A stretch of DNA of 8,761 nucleotides from UBA7328 sp036479115 (GCA_036479115.1 JAZGFD010000323.1:1-8761), one strand, 5' to 3'; shown: positions 1-6,602, counted from the stretch's first letter. A program made the numbers and translations. The notes: generated by a model not told the origin, from the letters alone.

Positions 1-2
1 AA

Positions 3-1385
3 TTAAATGATATTATTGATTTAAAGACTGTTGATAATTTAGGCGTATTGGTATCCTTTTGCACTGCCGAGTTAGCGTCAGAACGCACTGGCATTACTGT
101 TAAAAACATAAAAGACCTTGCTTCAAAATTTGCAAAATCTAAATCAGCCGTGTGTTATGGTAGACTAGGCGTTTCTACAGTAAAATATGGTAGTTTGAGT
201 CAGTGGGCTATAAATGTAATCAATATCCTTACTGGCAATTTTGATAGAAAAGGAGGTGCGATGTTTCCAGAACCTGCTTTTGATAGTATAAAAGGCAAGA
301 AAATGTCACCTAAGTTTGGCCGGTGGAAAAGCAGGGTCAGAGCGCTACCAGAATACGGCGGCGAATTGCCTTCAGCTACTTTAGCAGAAGAAATTCTTAC
401 ACCAGGTGAAGGGCAGATTAGGGCATTATTTACCAATTGTGGCAACCCAATACTGTCTACACCTAATGGCCAACAATTAGACAAAGCATTTGAAAAACTT
501 GATCTAATGATCTCAATTGATATTTATATTAATGAGACCACCCAACATGCAGATTATATATTGCCTCCAGCAGCAGGTCTAGAAGTAGCTCATTTTGACA
601 TCGCATTTAACAATTTGGCCATAAGAAACACAGTAAAATACAGTGACCCTATAATCCCAAAGGAAGATGGAACCCTTTATGACTATGAAATCTTTCAAGG
701 TTTAATGAAGTCGATTGAAAAGGATGATGCATTACACGATGTAAAGGCACAGCAGCATAGAGAAACAATGTATAACATTACACCGCAAATGATGTTAGAT
801 CAGGTGATGAAAACTGGAAAATATAAACTTACAGTAAACAAGTTAAGAGACCACCCACATGGAATAGATTTAGGCCCTTTAATGCCAAATATAAGAGAGC
901 GTCTCATCACTCCAGATAAGCGTATTGATCTTATTCCGAAAATATATGCAAATGAAATATTAAAAATAAAAAAAGACAAACCAGCACATAATGACAAGTT
1001 AAGCCTTATAGGAAGGCGGCATCTAAGGAGCAATAATTCTTGGATGCATAACAGCCATAGGCTTGTAAAAGGCACATTGAGATGTATTGCTTTGATCCAT
1101 CCATATGATGCTAAAATTAGAGGCATTTCTACTGGAGATATGATAATAGTAACTTCTAGAGTGGGTGAAGTAAAATTACCAGTAGAAGTCACTAAAAGCA
1201 TTGCCAAAGGCGTAATAAGTATCCCCCATGGATGGGGTCACGATAGAAACGGGGTATCCTTATCAATAGCAAAACAACATGCTGGAGTGAGCCTTAACGA
1301 CCTTACGGATGAACTGCTGGTGGAAGAGCTCACTGGTGTAACAATTCTAAGTGGGGTACCTGTAGAAGTAGCTTTAGATATTTGA
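3..1385 (+). CDS. Molybdopterin-dependent oxidoreductase, C-terminal part (partial at left edge)
   Basis: The reading frame is open from base 3, so the gene begins upstream of the window; the TTG at 48 is not a real start. About 460 residues are visible. They show the later part of a DMSO-reductase/formate-dehydrogenase superfamily catalytic subunit, which binds a bis-pyranopterin molybdenum cofactor and carries out two-electron redox chemistry. Recognisable blocks are the G-x-L-x-N-x-T-G-N-F-D-R-K-G-G-A-like segment (bases about 216-260), the N-C-G-N-P pocket near 436-450, and the H-A-D-Y-I-L-P-P segment near 546-570, typical of cofactor-contacting loops. The last roughly 130 residues form the molydop-binding beta-barrel domain, ending with the I-P-H-G-W-G-H motif near 1222-1242. 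The N-terminal Fe-S and first cofactor domains are off-window, so substrate and partner cannot be named. It is followed 13 bases later by a GNAT gene on the same strand. Confidence 0.93.
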   Translation, partial: LNDIIDLKTVDNLGVLVSFCTAELASERTGITVKNIKDLASKFAKSKSAVCYGRLGVSTVKYGSLSQWAINVINILTGNFDRKGGAMFPEPAFDSIKGKKMSPKFGRWKSRVRALPEYGGELPSATLAEEILTPGEGQIRALFTNCGNPILSTPNGQQLDKAFEKLDLMISIDIYINETTQHADYILPPAAGLEVAHFDIAFNNLAIRNTVKYSDPIIPKEDGTLYDYEIFQGLMKSIEKDDALHDVKAQQHRETMYNITPQMMLDQVMKTGKYKLTVNKLRDHPHGIDLGPLMPNIRERLITPDKRIDLIPKIYANEILKIKKDKPAHNDKLSLIGRRHLRSNNSWMHNSHRLVKGTLRCIALIHPYDAKIRGISTGDMIIVTSRVGEVKLPVEVTKSIAKGVISIPHGWGHDRNGVSLSIAKQHAGVSLNDLTDELLVEELTGVTILSGVPVEVALDI

Positions 1386-1398
1386 ATACACTACAAAT

Positions 1399-1806
1399 AT
1401 GAATGTCACATTTGAGGTCAACGATATTCCGCAAAAAGCGGCCATCATTTCATTATATAAAGCCAATCACTGGTCATCAGCAAATAAATCTGATGAGTTA
1501 TATATGGCAATAAAAAATTCTCAAATGATAGTTTCAGCTTACAATTTCGAAAAACTTGTGGGTTTCGGAAACGCATTATCGGATGGCCACCTCGTCGTCT
1601 ACTATCCTCACTTGTTAGTACATCCTGACTTTCATGGAAAAGGAATAGGTACTTCGATTATGAAAATATTTCAAAAAACTTATTCGGGATTTCATCAACA
1701 AATATTAGTTGCTGATGCAAAGGCAATCGACTTTTATAGAAAATGTGGTTTTGATAAAGGTGGACAAACGCAGTCAATGTGGATATATCAGGGCGATGAT
1801 CATTGA
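1399..1806 (+). CDS. GNAT family N-acetyltransferase
   Basis: A 135-residue protein, normal length for a single-domain Gcn5-related acetyltransferase that transfers acetyl from acetyl-CoA to an amine; the substrate is unknown. The strand-4/helix-3 motif A is clear: residues 72-85 read L-L-V-H-P-D-F-H-G-K-G-I-G-T, the pyrophosphate-binding loop. Its first position is His79 where Arg or Gln is usual. Motif B is at about residues 105-118, ending in F-Y-R-K-C-G-F. The start at 1399 is favoured because it is the first ATG after the upstream stop at 1385 and gives a full domain. No Shine-Dalgarno sequence is visible, as is common in Bacteroidota. The 13-base gap suggests co-transcription with the oxidoreductase. 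A transposon-like element begins 24 bases after the stop. Confidence 0.92.
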   Translation: MNVTFEVNDIPQKAAIISLYKANHWSSANKSDELYMAIKNSQMIVSAYNFEKLVGFGNALSDGHLVVYYPHLLVHPDFHGKGIGTSIMKIFQKTYSGFHQQILVADAKAIDFYRKCGFDKGGQTQSMWIYQGDDH

Positions 1807-1829
1807 CTATTGAGTCCACTCACAAAAGT

Positions 1830-1887
1830 GTAACTCCTCAAGTGGTATCTTTTTTTTATCTCAAAAGCTCACCACTTGAGAAGTTAC
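1830..1887. mobile_element. 58-bp MITE-like element, copy 1 (IS66-type ends)
   Basis: The terminal inverted repeats are 1830-1846 (GTAACTCCTCAAGTGGT) and 1871-1887 (ACCACTTGAGAAGTTAC), matching at 16 of 17 positions. The flanks are 1822-1829 ACAAAAGT and 1888-1895 AAAAAAGT, a 7/8 direct repeat consistent with an 8-bp target duplication. Read inward from the right end, the interior GCTTTTGAGATAAAAAA is shared with the left end of the 161-bp element at 4163. This copy therefore has the same 'B' end and has lost nearly all of the other end. It cannot encode a protein. It would fold as a stem of about 17 bp in RNA. Confidence 0.85.
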
Positions 1888-1896
1888 AAAAAAGTT

Positions 1897-2036
1897 ACTT
1901 TTGGCGAACCTTTCATTTTTCTCAACTCGCTGATACTCCGGCATCACCGAATCTACAAAAATGAAAATTCATGCAAAACGATTCTTTTTCTGAAAAATGT
2001 TAGTTTCCAGAATAGCCTCAATATTAATTTGTTACC
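1897..2036. repeat. Diverged intergenic repeat of about 140 bp, copy A
   Basis: This stretch aligns with 3215-3356. The best part is 1911-1952 against 3229-3270, where I count about 37 identities in 42 positions, including the shared TGATACTCC and GCATCAC blocks. Similarity continues more weakly, with a short gap, through the shared AGTTTCC (2002-2008 and 3321-3327) and a final TTGTTA. The repeat starts just after MITE copy 1 and ends 14 bases before the ATG at 2050. Its origin is unknown; it could be a non-coding element or a fossil of an inserted sequence. Confidence 0.7.
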
Positions 2037-2049
2037 TTATCTTGCTACT

Positions 2050-3147
2050 ATGTCTTTTGATCAACAAACACTTTTGTTTTACGGCTGGTGGCAGTTTACA
2101 GTATGCTTATTTGCTTTTGCTGCACTTATGGCTATATGGTGGCACATAGGCAAGGGTCATCAAGACTATGGCCAAGTTTGGTTAGCACTCTCCATATTGT
2201 GCTGGAGCATATCAGGAAGTATAGACATTCTATTTGTGAATATGGAATGGCTTCCTGTCAATGAACATGTTTTAGAAGGCAGCCGTAGTATTCTATCCCT
2301 ATTCAATAGTCTATTCATTCTTCTGTCACTACCCTGGTTCAGTTACCTTCCCGAAAAGTTAGATCCAATAATAAAATCAGATTATTGGAAATACATGGTA
2401 GGTCTCCCATTCATATTTTCTTTACTTCCTACTATTAGTAAACTTTTATCAGACAATAAAAATGATTTTATTAGTGAATTAGATGTGTACTACTCTGTAC
2501 TCACTTTGATTTTTTTATCCTTTGTACTCTGGGTTTCATTTACAAAACGAAAACTTAAAGCTTTGGCTTTTCTTTCCGTGGTTTGTATTTTAATGACTTT
2601 TGTGGCTCAAATTTATAAGCTTACTGGTTCATCTGTAAATATGATTTTACTCTCGGCTATTTTTAAAACTACTCTTATTATGATCTTTTTCGCTTTGGCA
2701 TTAAGCTGGGTAAGGGAACTGGCTGAAAATATCATACCGAGTTCGCAGAACATATATTTATCACTATTTCACATAAAAAATGATGACAAATATCACCACA
2801 TTGTAGAACTCAAAGGCTTGTTAGATAAAGAAAACAGGACAATCAAACTAAATAGTTCATCATTTGAACTCTTGCATAAATTTGTAAAAGCCAGAATGAG
2901 CCCTCGTGAACAATGGTTAGAAATCAAGCCCAAAGGATTTGGCAGAAATAGCAGAGAATATGGGGTAAAAGATCATAATGAACTGAGACGACTTTTGACA
3001 GGTTTACTCGATGGAATATTTGGAAAAAACAGCTGGACTAGAGATCAACATGAAACTATTCTAAAGGAAACCCTATTCGAAATGTCACCTAAAAGAAATA
3101 GGAAAATACGCCTCAGGATTCCTCCTGGAAATTTAGACCTGCCGTGA
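2050..3147 (+). CDS. Seven-helix membrane protein with soluble C-terminal domain, possibly winged-helix
   Basis: A 365-residue protein with about seven hydrophobic segments at residues 11-33, 41-63, 80-99, 111-132, 146-165, 170-189 and 195-221, followed by a polar C-terminal domain (222-365). I do not recognise a named family. The C-terminal domain has the rhythm of an OmpR-type winged helix: a short strand and R-T-I-K-L-N-S-S-S-F-E-L-L at about 253-265, a Leu-rich basic helix near 301-311, and a final basic strand pair K-I-R-L-R-I-P-P near 342-349. That would make it a membrane-bound one-component regulator, but this is inference from pattern only. ATG 2050 is chosen over the longer frame from 1876 because residues before it are encoded by intergenic repeat and look non-coding. 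The gene stands alone between repeats. Confidence 0.8.
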   Translation: MSFDQQTLLFYGWWQFTVCLFAFAALMAIWWHIGKGHQDYGQVWLALSILCWSISGSIDILFVNMEWLPVNEHVLEGSRSILSLFNSLFILLSLPWFSYLPEKLDPIIKSDYWKYMVGLPFIFSLLPTISKLLSDNKNDFISELDVYYSVLTLIFLSFVLWVSFTKRKLKALAFLSVVCILMTFVAQIYKLTGSSVNMILLSAIFKTTLIMIFFALALSWVRELAENIIPSSQNIYLSLFHIKNDDKYHHIVELKGLLDKENRTIKLNSSSFELLHKFVKARMSPREQWLEIKPKGFGRNSREYGVKDHNELRRLLTGLLDGIFGKNSWTRDQHETILKETLFEMSPKRNRKIRLRIPPGNLDLP

Positions 3148-3153
3148 GGTATG

Positions 3154-3339
3154 TAGTAGCTGAACGGAAACTCATTAACATTAAAAATGCTTACTTCGAC
3201 GAGTTCAGCATGAACCTTTTAGCGATTTTTTCATTTTTATAAACTCCCTGATACTCCAGCATCACTGAATATCAAAAAACCAAATTCTAATCCAAAATAT
3301 TCTATTTCATAAAATTCGACAGTTTCCGTTGAGACACTA
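3154..3339. repeat. 186-bp segment bounded by 19-bp imperfect inverted repeats, enclosing repeat copy B
   Basis: The left arm 3154-3172 (TAGTAGCTGAACGGAAACT) and the reverse complement of the right arm 3321-3339 (TAGTGTCTCAACGGAAACT) agree at 16 of 19 positions, with a perfect ten-base AACGGAAACT core. The pair lies entirely between two genes and contains most of repeat copy B. It could be the ends of a second kind of small mobile element. I found no clear flanking target duplication, so this call is weaker than those for the GTAA-ended elements. Confidence 0.5.
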
Positions 3340-3356
3340 TTTAGTTTAATTGTTAA
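3215..3356. repeat. Diverged intergenic repeat of about 140 bp, copy B
   Basis: This is the partner of 1897-2036, in the same orientation and about 1.3 kb away. The highest similarity is 3229-3270. The end of the repeat runs into the promoter-like box at 3359 upstream of the NRDE gene, just as copy A runs up to the membrane protein gene. In the reverse direction the conserved core reads as a short stretch of codons in copy A, but the frame is interrupted in copy B, so there is no good evidence that it is coding. Confidence 0.7.
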
Positions 3357-3358
3357 GC

Positions 3359-3366
3359 TATTTTTG
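3359..3366 (+). promoter_or_regulatory. Bacteroidota-type -7 box (TATTTTTG) for the NRDE gene
   Basis: TATTTTTG matches the Bacteroidota -7 consensus TAnnTTTG exactly and lies 30 bases before the ATG at 3397, a normal leader length. No TTTG or TTG occurs at the usual -33 spacing; the nearest TTG on the far side (3329-3331) is 27 bases away. The site is therefore supported by the -7 element only. Confidence 0.45.
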
Positions 3367-3396
3367 CAAAGACTAATTAAAAATTGTAAAAATCAT

Positions 3397-4116
3397 ATGT
3401 GCACAGTTACTTTCATTCCTATTAAGGGCCAAGGAAATTTTATTTTTACTTCTAATAGAGATGAATTTCCGCAACGCACCGCAGATGAGCTTATGATAAA
3501 AACAATAAATGAAAAAAAGGTTCTTTTTCCACAAGATCAAAGAGCAAAAGGAACTTGGATTGCCATCAGCGATTCTGATCAATTGGTATGCATTCTCAAT
3601 GGGGCATTCGAAGCTCATAAAAGAAGAGATGACTATGTAAAAAGTCGTGGTATAATGGCACTAGAAATGTTTGAGTATGAAAATTCAATAAATTTTTTGA
3701 AAAATTATAATCTGAAAGGAATCGAACCATTTACAATGATTTTGTACGACTGCGGCAATTTATTTGAATTGAAATGGGATTATAATATCAAGCACATTCG
3801 TAACTTAAATCCAGAAGACTCACACATTTGGGCTTCAAGTACTCTTTATTCGGAAAAATGGCAAAAGAAACGACAAAAATGGTTTAGTGAATGGCACCAA
3901 AAACATGTTACTATTACCCAGTCTGCAGTATTGGATTTTCACAATAATGCAGGTGAAGGTAATGATAGATATGACGTAAAAATGTATGTAGACGGGCTAG
4001 TGCAGACTACCAGCATTACAAGCATAGAGCACGATAAAGATAGTATGAGAATGAGGTTTGAGAGCATTTCAAATGGTGATGTTAAGCAAGAGAAGATTCA
4101 GGTACACACTACCTGA
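3397..4116 (+). CDS. NRDE family protein (TANGO2-like)
   Basis: A 239-residue protein opening M-C-T-V-T-F-I-P and carrying the family signature N-R-D-E at residues 20-23, then K-G-T-W near 51-54 and C-I-L-N-G near 66-70. These mark the NRDE/TANGO2 family (Pfam NRDE). Cys2, exposed after Met removal, is the proposed N-terminal nucleophile of an Ntn-hydrolase-like fold; eukaryotic members are linked to heme and lipid homeostasis, but the bacterial substrate is not settled. ATG 3397 is chosen over the TTG at 3364 because the family starts with Met-Cys and an extension would bury Cys2. The last codons and the TGA stop (4114-4116) lie inside a sequence resembling a mobile-element end (4109-4124), so the natural 3' end may have been altered. 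Confidence 0.93.
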   Translation: MCTVTFIPIKGQGNFIFTSNRDEFPQRTADELMIKTINEKKVLFPQDQRAKGTWIAISDSDQLVCILNGAFEAHKRRDDYVKSRGIMALEMFEYENSINFLKNYNLKGIEPFTMILYDCGNLFELKWDYNIKHIRNLNPEDSHIWASSTLYSEKWQKKRQKWFSEWHQKHVTITQSAVLDFHNNAGEGNDRYDVKMYVDGLVQTTSITSIEHDKDSMRMRFESISNGDVKQEKIQVHTT

Positions 4117-4124
4117 GTAGTTTC
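4109..4124. mobile_element. Solitary MITE-type end overlapping the NRDE stop codon
   Basis: CTACCTGAGTAGTTTC matches the right-hand end CCACTTGAGTAGTTAC of the other elements at 13 of 16 positions and contains the stop of the NRDE gene. Its orientation places any element interior to the left, inside the gene, and no matching left end was seen there. Bases 4111-4120 are a perfect ten-base inverted repeat of 4167-4176 in the next element. It is either a relic of a deleted copy or a chance match; its position among three related elements favours a relic. Confidence 0.45.
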
Positions 4125-4162
4125 CAAAAATGAAAACCTTCCTTCAAAGATTAAATTCTACT

Positions 4163-4323
4163 GTATCTACTCAGGTGGGCGCTTTTGAGATAAAAAATTG
4201 TTATTTTTTTGCCAGATAAAGCTCATTTTTTGAGGCATAGCAGAGCTATGGCGAAAGAAATAGCTATAAAATGGTAGAAAAAGAACTTTTTTTGTCCAAA
4301 ATTGGCTCCACTTGAGTAGTTAC
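4163..4323. mobile_element. 161-bp MITE-like element, copy 2 (IS66-type ends)
   Basis: The left end reads GTATCTACTCAGGTGGGCGC (4163-4182). The right end is CCACTTGAGTAGTTAC (4308-4323); the outer 16 bp agree at 14 positions. The flanks 4155-4162 ATTCTACT and 4324-4331 ATTTTACT form a 7/8 direct repeat, as for an 8-bp target duplication. The left interior (GCTTTTGAGATAAAAAA) recurs in copy 1; the right interior (GAGCCAATTTTG, read inward) recurs in copy 3. A short palindrome CATAGC-AGA-GCTATG sits at 4236-4250. There is no transposase reading frame. The right-hand duplication overlaps the stop codon of the convergent DMT gene. Confidence 0.88.
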
Positions 4324-4326
4324 ATT

Positions 4327-5187
4327 TTACTTAATCCTTACTCTAAAAGATTCTATGACAACTGTAGACAAAACCAAAGCACCTCCAATAATGGTTCTAA
4401 AAGATGGTACTTCACCTAAAAATATAAGAGCCAATAAAATACCATAAATAGGTATTATTGATGCCAATAGGCTAGCCGTACTAATGCTAAAATACTTAAA
4501 ACTTCTTAAAAATAAGGTATGTCCTAATGCTGTAGTAACTATTCCTAAAAATAGAAGCGCTTCCCATTGAGAGGTGAAATCATTGTTTTCAAACATAAAT
4601 AAAACTGGAACCAATAACACGGTACCAATAACCAATTGTACCCACATCAAATGAGATCCATCATACTGCTGGGCTAAATCTCTGGAGTAAATATTCCTCA
4701 TAGCAAAACAAAGAGCCGATACTAAACCTATCATCATTCCTAAGAAATTACTATTACCCAAATCAATATCAGGCATCATGACATACACTCCTACTAAAAC
4801 CAAAACCCCTAAAAGCAGATGAAACTTATTAAACCCAGTCTTTAATAACAAAGGTTCCAATAAAGTAGTCATAGCTGGAAAAGTATACAATGTAATAAAA
4901 GCAATTGCCACATTAGACCAATGTAGAGCATAAAAATAAGTGATCCAATGAGCTACCAATAGAAAAGATGAGATAAAAATTACCAATCTGTCACGCTTTA
5001 ATATCACCTTTAAACTTACCCCTGACCACCTACAATACATCCATAAAAACACCATGCCTAAGGCGCATCTCCACCAGACAGTGACCGGTGGTGACATGCT
5101 GATATAACGACCCATCACTCCTGAAGTGCTGATGAATAATAGCCCTAAATTTAATTCTAGAAGTGTTTTGTTCTGTGGGATTTTCAC
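4327..5187 (-). CDS. EamA/DMT family transporter
   Basis: A 286-residue, very hydrophobic protein with about ten predicted membrane helices in two homologous halves (roughly residues 8-130 and 146-280), the standard layout and length of drug/metabolite-transporter superfamily EamA proteins in the inner membrane. Family-like features include the first-repeat segment near 37-53 (V-W-W-R-C-A-L-G-M-V-F-L) and the second-half A-T/S-L-L-A-S-I-I-P-I-Y-G helix near 237-249 with the following L-G-E. The substrate cannot be predicted. The start is GTG at 5187: no ATG occurs in frame between it and the upstream in-frame stop, and an A-rich AAAAAAAGA stretch precedes it. The gene is convergent with the NRDE gene; its stop codon (4327-4329) lies in the target duplication of the 161-bp element. 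Confidence 0.92.
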   Translation of the reverse strand: MKIPQNKTLLELNLGLLFISTSGVMGRYISMSPPVTVWWRCALGMVFLWMYCRWSGVSLKVILKRDRLVIFISSFLLVAHWITYFYALHWSNVAIAFITLYTFPAMTTLLEPLLLKTGFNKFHLLLGVLVLVGVYVMMPDIDLGNSNFLGMMIGLVSALCFAMRNIYSRDLAQQYDGSHLMWVQLVIGTVLLVPVLFMFENNDFTSQWEALLFLGIVTTALGHTLFLRSFKYFSISTASLLASIIPIYGILLALIFLGEVPSFRTIIGGALVLSTVVIESFRVRIK

Positions 5188-5260
5188 TCTTTTTTTTTGA
5201 AATGTGTTTCTTTGTAACTTATATATTAGCTTTTGGGATAATTAGAGAATTACAAAGAAG

Positions 5261-5324
5261 GTATCTACTTAGTTAGAGCCAATTTTGACAAGCAGGTCTC
5301 AATGGCGCCCACTTGAGTAGTTAC
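5261..5324. mobile_element. 64-bp MITE-like element, copy 3 (IS66-type ends), inverted relative to copy 2
   Basis: The left end GTATCTACTTAGTTAGAGCC continues into AATTTTGACAA and matches the right end of copy 2 read inward. The right end GCGCCCACTTGAGTAGTTAC (5305-5324) matches the left end of copy 2 read inward. The element is therefore the same two-ended unit in opposite orientation with most of the middle missing. The flanks 5253-5260 CAAAGAAG and 5325-5332 CAAAAAAG are a 7/8 direct repeat. It has no coding capacity. It lies upstream of both divergent genes and could affect their expression. Confidence 0.85.
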
Positions 5325-5494
5325 CAAAAAAGCACTAAAAATATACTTTATATTGACCAATACAGAAAGTTTGTGACCAAGTACCAAGATACTGTAGAGT
5401 TGAAACATCCAAAAGTCAATTCCACTATGTGATATAAATCTATACAGTCAGTAAATTTTGGGTAAAAAAAACTCATTTGTCGCTTTACTTCGGT

Positions 5495-5502
5495 TATTTT
5501 TG
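5495..5502 (+). promoter_or_regulatory. Bacteroidota-type -7 box (TATTTTTG) for the hydrolase-dehydrogenase-isomerase cluster
   Basis: This is an exact TAnnTTTG match 44 bases before the ATG at 5547. A TTTG at 5476-5479 could be the -33 element, but the 15-base spacer is a little shorter than usual. It is the best candidate promoter for the three-gene cluster. Confidence 0.5.
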
Positions 5503-5546
5503 TTTCAATAATCCTACTTTTAACAGCTTTTAAAACCTAGTTAAAA

Positions 5547-6593
5547 ATGAAAAAGATATATTGGTTTTTGATTGCTATTGTCGTTATCACATTACTTGTC
5601 CTCTTGTTTTCTTTTATTAATAGGGATAGGATGATGGATCGTATGATCGAAATGGCCATGTCAAAATCGGCAAATAAGATAGAATATATTGAGGATAGGG
5701 ATGGAATCAGGGTAATTACCCTTGGTACGGCCTCACCACTTTCTTCTGATCGCAACCAAACTGGAACAGCCATTTTTGTAGATGGAATGTTTTTTCTTTT
5801 TGATGTAGGTTATGGTGTTATTAGACAAGCAGAGCTAGAAAAACTTCCCTTAAATAAGCTTTCAGGCATATTTTTATCCCATTGGCATTCTGATCATTTT
5901 ATTGAGTTGCCCTATGCTATCAATCGATCATGGCAACTGGGAAGGAAACACCCATTGGATATCTATGGCCCAGAAGGATTAGATACTGTACTGATAGGTG
6001 TAAGTCAGTTTTTAAAATATGAGAATGAAAACAGAGTGTCGCATCATGGCTCTGAAGTAATGAACCCTCTTATTGCAGGGGTAAACTCTCGCACTATTGA
6101 TATGAGAGGGAGTGTTTCAACGATTCTTTATCAACAAAATGAATTGCGAATTACGGCTTTTGAAGTCTGCCATCAACCTGTTACACCTTCATACGGATTT
6201 AGAATAGATTATAAAGGAAAATCTGTCGTCATTTCAGGAGATACCAAAGAGAAATGTCATACTCTTGAAGACTTCGCTAAGGGAACAGATCTTCTCCTTC
6301 ATGAAGTCATGCTCAAAGATGTATTTGAAAAAAGCAGTAAAAGAAATGCTAAAAATGGAAATGAACGAAATGCTAAAATTGCCCAAGACATAACAAAATA
6401 TCATACATCTCCAATAGATATTGGAATTATGGCTCAAAGAGCAGGGGTAAAAAAAGTGGTTTTGCATCATTTTGCCCCAGTTCCATCTAATTTAATATTT
6501 GAAAGAAGATATAAGTCAGATTTAAGTAAAAACTATAAAGGCGCGATCAGTCTAGCAGAAGATGGTAATGAATACTATGTAGAAATAAATTAA
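5547..6593 (+). CDS. Membrane-anchored metallo-beta-lactamase-fold hydrolase (RNase Z/arylsulfatase-like)
   Basis: A 348-residue protein. Residues 4-24 form one strong hydrophobic helix after M-K-K, a signal anchor or signal peptide without a lipobox, so the enzyme probably faces the periplasm. The MBL-fold domain starts near 54 with R-V-I-T-L-G-T-A-S-P. The metal motif H-x-H-x-D-H is at residues 112-117 (H112, H114, D116, H117). Other expected ligands are H209, D232 in S-G-D-T, and H307 or H308 in V-L-H-H-F. The Y-H-T-S-P at 285-289 resembles the K-H-T-T-P element of RNase Z-like proteins. A dinuclear zinc hydrolase is expected; the substrate is unknown, and the exported location argues against tRNA. 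It is the first gene of a likely operon, 9 bases before the dehydrogenase start. Confidence 0.9.
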   Translation: MKKIYWFLIAIVVITLLVLLFSFINRDRMMDRMIEMAMSKSANKIEYIEDRDGIRVITLGTASPLSSDRNQTGTAIFVDGMFFLFDVGYGVIRQAELEKLPLNKLSGIFLSHWHSDHFIELPYAINRSWQLGRKHPLDIYGPEGLDTVLIGVSQFLKYENENRVSHHGSEVMNPLIAGVNSRTIDMRGSVSTILYQQNELRITAFEVCHQPVTPSYGFRIDYKGKSVVISGDTKEKCHTLEDFAKGTDLLLHEVMLKDVFEKSSKRNAKNGNERNAKIAQDITKYHTSPIDIGIMAQRAGVKKVVLHHFAPVPSNLIFERRYKSDLSKNYKGAISLAEDGNEYYVEIN

Positions 6594-6602
6594 AATAATA
6601 AT

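Larger units (their letters stand above)
5188..5546. other. Intergenic region between divergent genes
   Basis: These 359 bases separate the DMT gene (minus) from the hydrolase gene (plus), so they should hold both promoters. I see the 64-bp element at 5261-5324 and the plus-strand box at 5495-5502. I see no exact TAnnTTTG box for the minus strand and no plausible small gene or structured RNA in the remainder. Confidence 0.6.

Noticed and set aside
48..50. TTG as start of the oxidoreductase
   Set aside because: The frame is open to base 3 with protein-like sequence, and the family has a large N-terminal part that must lie upstream.
250..263. AGGAGGTG followed by ATG, a perfect-looking ribosome site and start
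   Set aside because: It lies inside the oxidoreductase frame and encodes the conserved R-K-G-G-A-M segment; no separate gene is implied.
1830..1887. Hairpin of MITE copy 1 as an intrinsic terminator of the oxidoreductase-GNAT transcript
   Set aside because: There is no T-run after the stem on either strand, and the shared ends and flanking duplication explain the palindrome better as an element.
1876..2049. 58-residue N-terminal extension of the membrane protein reading frame
   Set aside because: It is encoded by the end of MITE copy 1 and the intergenic repeat, has no membrane-protein character, and ATG 2050 gives a complete first helix.
3364..3396. TTG start giving 11 extra residues on the NRDE protein
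   Set aside because: The TTG overlaps the -7 box, and the family begins Met-Cys, with Cys2 needed at the mature N-terminus.
4111..4176. ACCTGAGTAG/CTACTCAGGT as a terminator hairpin for the NRDE gene
   Set aside because: The loop is 46 bases, no T-run follows, and both arms are matches to element ends.
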